DNA from: Flavobacteriales bacterium UBA1958 | GTDB lineage: Bacteria; Bacteroidota; Bacteroidia; Flavobacteriales_D; Sanyastnellaceae | Direction: 5' to 3' | DNA length: 45,294 bases | Assembly (NCBI GenBank): GCA_002336675.1 | Contig: DDEI01000043.1 | Coordinates: forward strand, 1,471-46,764 | Shown here: piece by piece, positions 42,426-45,294 of the stretch | Position numbering within the stretch: the first letter of the stretch is position 1 | Layout of the letters: each line of letters opens with the position of its first letter | Notes under the pieces: model-generated | Told to the model about the DNA's origin: nothing | Databases searched by the model: none | The model's input: the letters and a program-made list of their open reading frames with translations, nothing else | Made by a program: the position numbers and the translations under genes

Positions 42426-44651
42426 ATGGAAAATAATACAGAGTTAGAAGAGGAGAAAAAAGAAATCTTAAGAAGATACAGAGGTCTGCTCAGAAGTGCC
42501 AGTAAGTCTATTAGCACTTCAGATAAAAAAACCATTCGTAAAGCGTTCGATATTGCCTTAGAAGCACATAGCGATATGCGAAGAAAGTCTGGTGAACCTT
42601 ATATCTATCACCCTCTAGCTGTGGCAAGAATCGTAGCAGACGAGATGGGGTTAGACACTGTATCCATAGCATGTGCTCTTCTTCATGATACAGTTGAAGA
42701 CACTTATATCACCTTAGAAGATATCGAAAATGTTTTCGATACTAAAACCAAGGATATCATAGATGGCTTAACTAAAATCAGTGGAGTTTTTGACCATTCG
42801 ACATCTGCTCAAGCAGAGAATTTCAGAAAAATGCTTCTGACTTTATCAGATGACATAAGGGTAATTCTAATAAAATTAGCCGACAGGCTGCACAACATGA
42901 GAACCTTAGGAAGCATGCCTAAGGAGAAACAATTAAAGATAGCCTCTGAAACTTCCTTTATGTACGCACCGCTAGCACATAGATTAGGTCTCTACAAAGT
43001 AAAAACTGAACTGGAGGATTTAAGTTTAAAATATCAAGATCCTGAAGTTTATCAGACCATCGCAGGAAAGTTAAAATCTACCAAAGCTGCTAGAACCAGA
43101 TTTGTAAATCAGTTCATTCAGCCCCTAAAAGATGAGCTCGACAAACAAGGTTTTAAAGTAGAAATAAAAGGAAGGCCCAAATCGATTTTCAGTATCTATA
43201 ATAAAATTCAAACAAAGCACGTAACATTCGAAGAGATCTATGATGTGTTTGCTATTAGAATAACAATAGATGAAGATGAACTACACAAAGAAAAAGCAGA
43301 GATATGGAGGGCTTACTCCGTAGTAACCGACTTTTATCAACCTAATCCCGACCGACTAAGAGATTGGGTTTCTATGCCTAAGGCTAACGGATATGAATCT
43401 CTGCATACTACGGTAATGAGCAGCAAAGGTCAATGGGTAGAAGTTCAGATTAGAACAAAGAGAATGGATGAAGTAGCAGAAAAAGGATTTGCTGCTCACT
43501 GGAAATACAAAGAAAATACAAGCGCCAATAACAAGCTAGATATATGGCTAGCGCAAGTTCGAGAAATACTTGAAAATGAATCCGAAAACTCGCTCGAATT
43601 TATAGACAACTTTAAGCTCAATTTATACAGCGAGGAAATATTTGTGTTTACGCCTGATGGAGATTTAAAAACACTCCCAAAAGGAGCCACAGCACTTGAT
43701 TTTGCATTTCACATTCACACCCAAGTAGGGTCTCGATGCATGGGAGCCAAAGTAAATTCGAAACTGGTTCCCTTAAGCCATAGATTAATAAGTGGTGATC
43801 AAATAGAAATCATTACCTCTAAAAACCAAAGCCCGAAGGAAGACTGGCTAAACTATGCGAATACAGCCAGAGCAAAGCAGAAGATCAAATCCTCACTAAA
43901 AGAAGAAAAAAAGAAAAGAGCGGCTGATGGGAAAGAGATTCTTCGGAGAAAATTCAAATCGCTAGATGTTGAATTTTTAAGTGTAAACATAGCTGCCCTC
44001 GAAGAGCACTTTCATCAAGATTCAATCACGGACCTATATTACAATATAGCCAAAGGAAGCATCAACCTTAAAAAATTAAAAGGGCATACCGTGGAAGAAG
44101 GAAGGCTCATATTTAAAAAAGAACCTATCAAAAGGGTCAAGTCTCCGAGACCAGATAAAGCCGCACCAGATAGACACTCTATACCAGGAAAAAAAGATGT
44201 TCTGCTCATAGGAGATGAGCAGCAGAAGTTAGATTACGAGCTAGCAGTATGCTGCGACCCCGTATCTGGAGATGACGTATTTGGATTTGTAACCTCTAGC
44301 GGGACTATCAAAATCCACAGAAGCAACTGTAAAAACGCAGTAGAATTACTCTCTAACTATAATTATAGAGTGATGAAAGCCATTTGGTCTAGCAAGGAAA
44401 AGAAAAAATTCTCTTCTAGATTAAAATTCACAGGAATAGATGATGTCGGACTGGTTCATAATGTAACTAAAACTATTTCTGAAGATTTAAACGTAAATAT
44501 GAAGTCCATAAGTTTCGATTCTCATGACGGAATTTTCGATGGATTAGTAAAAGTAGAAATTCATAATCTATATCACTTAAGTAAACTTATGAAGCGCTTA
44601 AAAGAGGTAACTGGCGTACTTACGGTTAATAGAATGAAAGAAGAAGAGTAA
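42426..44651 (+). CDS. Bifunctional (p)ppGpp synthetase/hydrolase (RelA/SpoT)
   Basis: 741 residues, full length of long Rel enzymes. The HD hydrolase domain has intact H87-D88 and E91-D92 (L-H-D-T-V-E-D) and A-D-R-L-H-N-M-R. The synthetase domain begins about residue 250 (R-P-K-S-I-F-S-I-Y) with G-Y-E-S-L-H-T-T-V and E-V-Q-I-R-T. TGS follows at about 405-465 and ACT at about 665-741. Both activities look complete, so it should make and destroy the alarmone. The start immediately follows the fahA stop without a gap; the fur and purA genes follow as is usual in Bacteroidota. Confidence 0.96.
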   Translation: MENNTELEEEKKEILRRYRGLLRSASKSISTSDKKTIRKAFDIALEAHSDMRRKSGEPYIYHPLAVARIVADEMGLDTVSIACALLHDTVEDTYITLEDIENVFDTKTKDIIDGLTKISGVFDHSTSAQAENFRKMLLTLSDDIRVILIKLADRLHNMRTLGSMPKEKQLKIASETSFMYAPLAHRLGLYKVKTELEDLSLKYQDPEVYQTIAGKLKSTKAARTRFVNQFIQPLKDELDKQGFKVEIKGRPKSIFSIYNKIQTKHVTFEEIYDVFAIRITIDEDELHKEKAEIWRAYSVVTDFYQPNPDRLRDWVSMPKANGYESLHTTVMSSKGQWVEVQIRTKRMDEVAEKGFAAHWKYKENTSANNKLDIWLAQVREILENESENSLEFIDNFKLNLYSEEIFVFTPDGDLKTLPKGATALDFAFHIHTQVGSRCMGAKVNSKLVPLSHRLISGDQIEIITSKNQSPKEDWLNYANTARAKQKIKSSLKEEKKKRAADGKEILRRKFKSLDVEFLSVNIAALEEHFHQDSITDLYYNIAKGSINLKKLKGHTVEEGRLIFKKEPIKRVKSPRPDKAAPDRHSIPGKKDVLLIGDEQQKLDYELAVCCDPVSGDDVFGFVTSSGTIKIHRSNCKNAVELLSNYNYRVMKAIWSSKEKKKFSSRLKFTGIDDVGLVHNVTKTISEDLNVNMKSISFDSHDGIFDGLVKVEIHNLYHLSKLMKRLKEVTGVLTVNRMKEEE

Positions 44652-44656
44652 TAATC

Positions 44657-44664
44657 TAACTTTG
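44657..44664 (+). promoter_or_regulatory. -7 promoter box before the Fur-family gene
   Basis: TAACTTTG matches TAnnTTTG exactly, 14 bases upstream of the ATG at 44679. Confidence 0.5.
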
Positions 44665-44678
44665 TCTAAAATTAAATT

Positions 44679-45116
44679 ATGGTATCAGAAGAAATTCAGG
44701 AAAAAGCGAAGAACATTTTCTCTATTTACTTAGATAAAAATGGGCACAGGAAAACACCTGAAAGATTCGCTATTCTCGAGGAACTTTACAGCAATAATGA
44801 ACATTTAGACATAGAAGCTCTCTATATGAAAATGAAGGAGAAAAAGTACCGTGTTTCCAGAGCTACACTCTACAATACGATGGAATTACTCCTAGCCTGT
44901 AGTCTAGTTAGAAAACACCAATTCGGAAAAAATCAAGCCCAATTCGAACGCGCTCTAGGGAACAAACAGCATGACCATATTATACTAACAGACTCCGGAG
45001 AAGTTCTTGAGTTTTGTGATCCTAGGATTCAAAACATCAAACAAACTCTCGAAGAAATATTTAATGTAGAGATAATGCATCACTCGCTTAATTTCTACGG
45101 AAAGAAAAAATCCTAA
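44679..45116 (+). CDS. fur: Fur-family transcriptional regulator lacking structural-zinc cysteines
   Basis: 145 residues. N-terminal winged helix with G-H-R-K-T-P-E-R-F-A-I-L-E at about 22-34 and the recognition helix V-S-R-A-T-L-Y-N-T-M at about 64-73. The metal-sensing C-domain has H-D-H and H-H-S-L-N-F-Y-G. At the position of the usual C-x-x-C the protein reads L-T-D-S, and no Cys pair is present near the C-terminus, so the structural zinc site is missing. It could be Fur, PerR-like or another branch; the metal is not predictable. Placed between RelA/SpoT and purA, as in many Bacteroidota. Confidence 0.9.
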   Translation: MVSEEIQEKAKNIFSIYLDKNGHRKTPERFAILEELYSNNEHLDIEALYMKMKEKKYRVSRATLYNTMELLLACSLVRKHQFGKNQAQFERALGNKQHDHIILTDSGEVLEFCDPRIQNIKQTLEEIFNVEIMHHSLNFYGKKKS

Positions 45117-45168
45117 CAAATGGTGATAAGTTCATCATTAAAAACTGGCGAAAAAACGAGGTAGACCC

Positions 45169-45176
45169 TAAGTTTG
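45169..45176 (+). promoter_or_regulatory. -7 promoter box for purA
   Basis: TAAGTTTG matches TAnnTTTG exactly, 68 bases upstream of the purA ATG, giving a leader of about 60 bases that contains the palindrome at 45200. Confidence 0.55.
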
Positions 45177-45199
45177 TACGCTTGTTTTTAAACTTAATT

Positions 45200-45211
45200 G
45201 CGTTGCAACGC
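45200..45211 (+). promoter_or_regulatory. 12-bp perfect palindrome in the purA leader
   Basis: GCGTTGCAACGC is a perfect palindrome in otherwise AT-rich DNA, about 25 bases downstream of the -7 box. Its symmetry without a spare loop suits a dimeric repressor site better than an RNA hairpin. The binding protein is unknown. Confidence 0.35.
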
Positions 45212-45244
45212 TTAAAAATATGCAGATCTAAATAAACAAATAAC

Positions 45245-45294
45245 ATGAAAGTAGATGTTTTATTAGGCCTCCAATGGGGAGACGAAGGAAAAGG
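45245..45294 (+). CDS. purA: Adenylosuccinate synthase, N-terminal fragment at the window edge
   Basis: The first 16 codons plus two bases run off the end of the window. They read V-D-V-L-L-G-L-Q-W-G-D-E-G-K, the invariant GTP-binding N-terminus of adenylosuccinate synthase, which converts IMP and aspartate to adenylosuccinate in AMP synthesis. The partial state is due to the window edge. Position after RelA/SpoT and Fur agrees with the usual Bacteroidota order. Confidence 0.93.
   Translation, partial: MKVDVLLGLQWGDEGK

Noticed and set aside
45122..45142. Hairpin after the Fur-family gene as a terminator
   Set aside because: Only a 4-5 bp stem (TGAT/ATCA) and no T-run follows.

Overview
The window looks like an AT-rich chromosome of a Bacteroidota bacterium, probably a marine or aquatic Flavobacteriales-type organism; rank below phylum is inference. 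Support comes from cargo with type IX secretion system (T9SS) sorting domains of both type A and type B, a DUF6089-type barrel protein, many TAnnTTTG -7 promoter boxes a short distance upstream of starts, the RelA/SpoT - Fur - PurA gene order, and a guaB - parvulin operon - MoxR block. No tRNA, rRNA, IS element, integrase or CRISPR array was seen.

Region 1 (about 200-1970, minus strand) is a compact four-gene operon. It encodes a 71-residue export substrate with a C-terminal sorting tripartite signal (PLDGG, hydrophobic helix, Lys-rich tail; the PID-CTERM type), an exosortase with the Cys/Arg/His triad, a small multi-spanning partner protein, and a conserved Bacteroidota soluble protein. This is the most unusual system here: the only obvious substrate would leave just about 21 residues after both ends are processed.

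Region 2 (2044-29523, plus strand) is a cell-surface polysaccharide locus transcribed away from the exosortase operon. It holds a Wzc-type co-polymerase/tyrosine kinase with a (Tyr-Gly)8 tail, an ABC flippase fused to a glycosyltransferase, a T9SS type A cargo protein, four more GT4 and four GT2 glycosyltransferases, a GT-C membrane transferase, a Wzy-like polymerase and an OafA-like acyltransferase. Sugar-modifying enzymes include WbpB/WbpD/WbpE-like proteins, a NeuD/PglD-like acyltransferase, an SDR epimerase, a second DegT aminotransferase, an AsnB-type amidotransferase and a WcaF-like acyltransferase. Together they predict a repeat unit rich in acylated amino sugars, possibly with uronamides, flipped by the ABC protein, polymerised by Wzy and length-controlled by the Wzc protein. 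No initiating glycosyl-1-phosphate transferase, Wza export porin or Wzx is in the window.

Region 3 (29534-32889) has a minus-strand DUF6089 outer-membrane protein with its own terminator and a large T9SS type B fibronectin-like protein.

Region 4 (32915-45294) is mostly housekeeping: guaB, a three-gene parvulin/SurA operon for envelope protein folding, a MoxR ATPase, a minus-strand pair (HTTM protein plus DUF5819-like protein), fumarylacetoacetase, RelA/SpoT, a Fur-family regulator lacking the usual zinc cysteines, and the first 16 codons of purA. No gene-free stretch exceeds about 215 bases.
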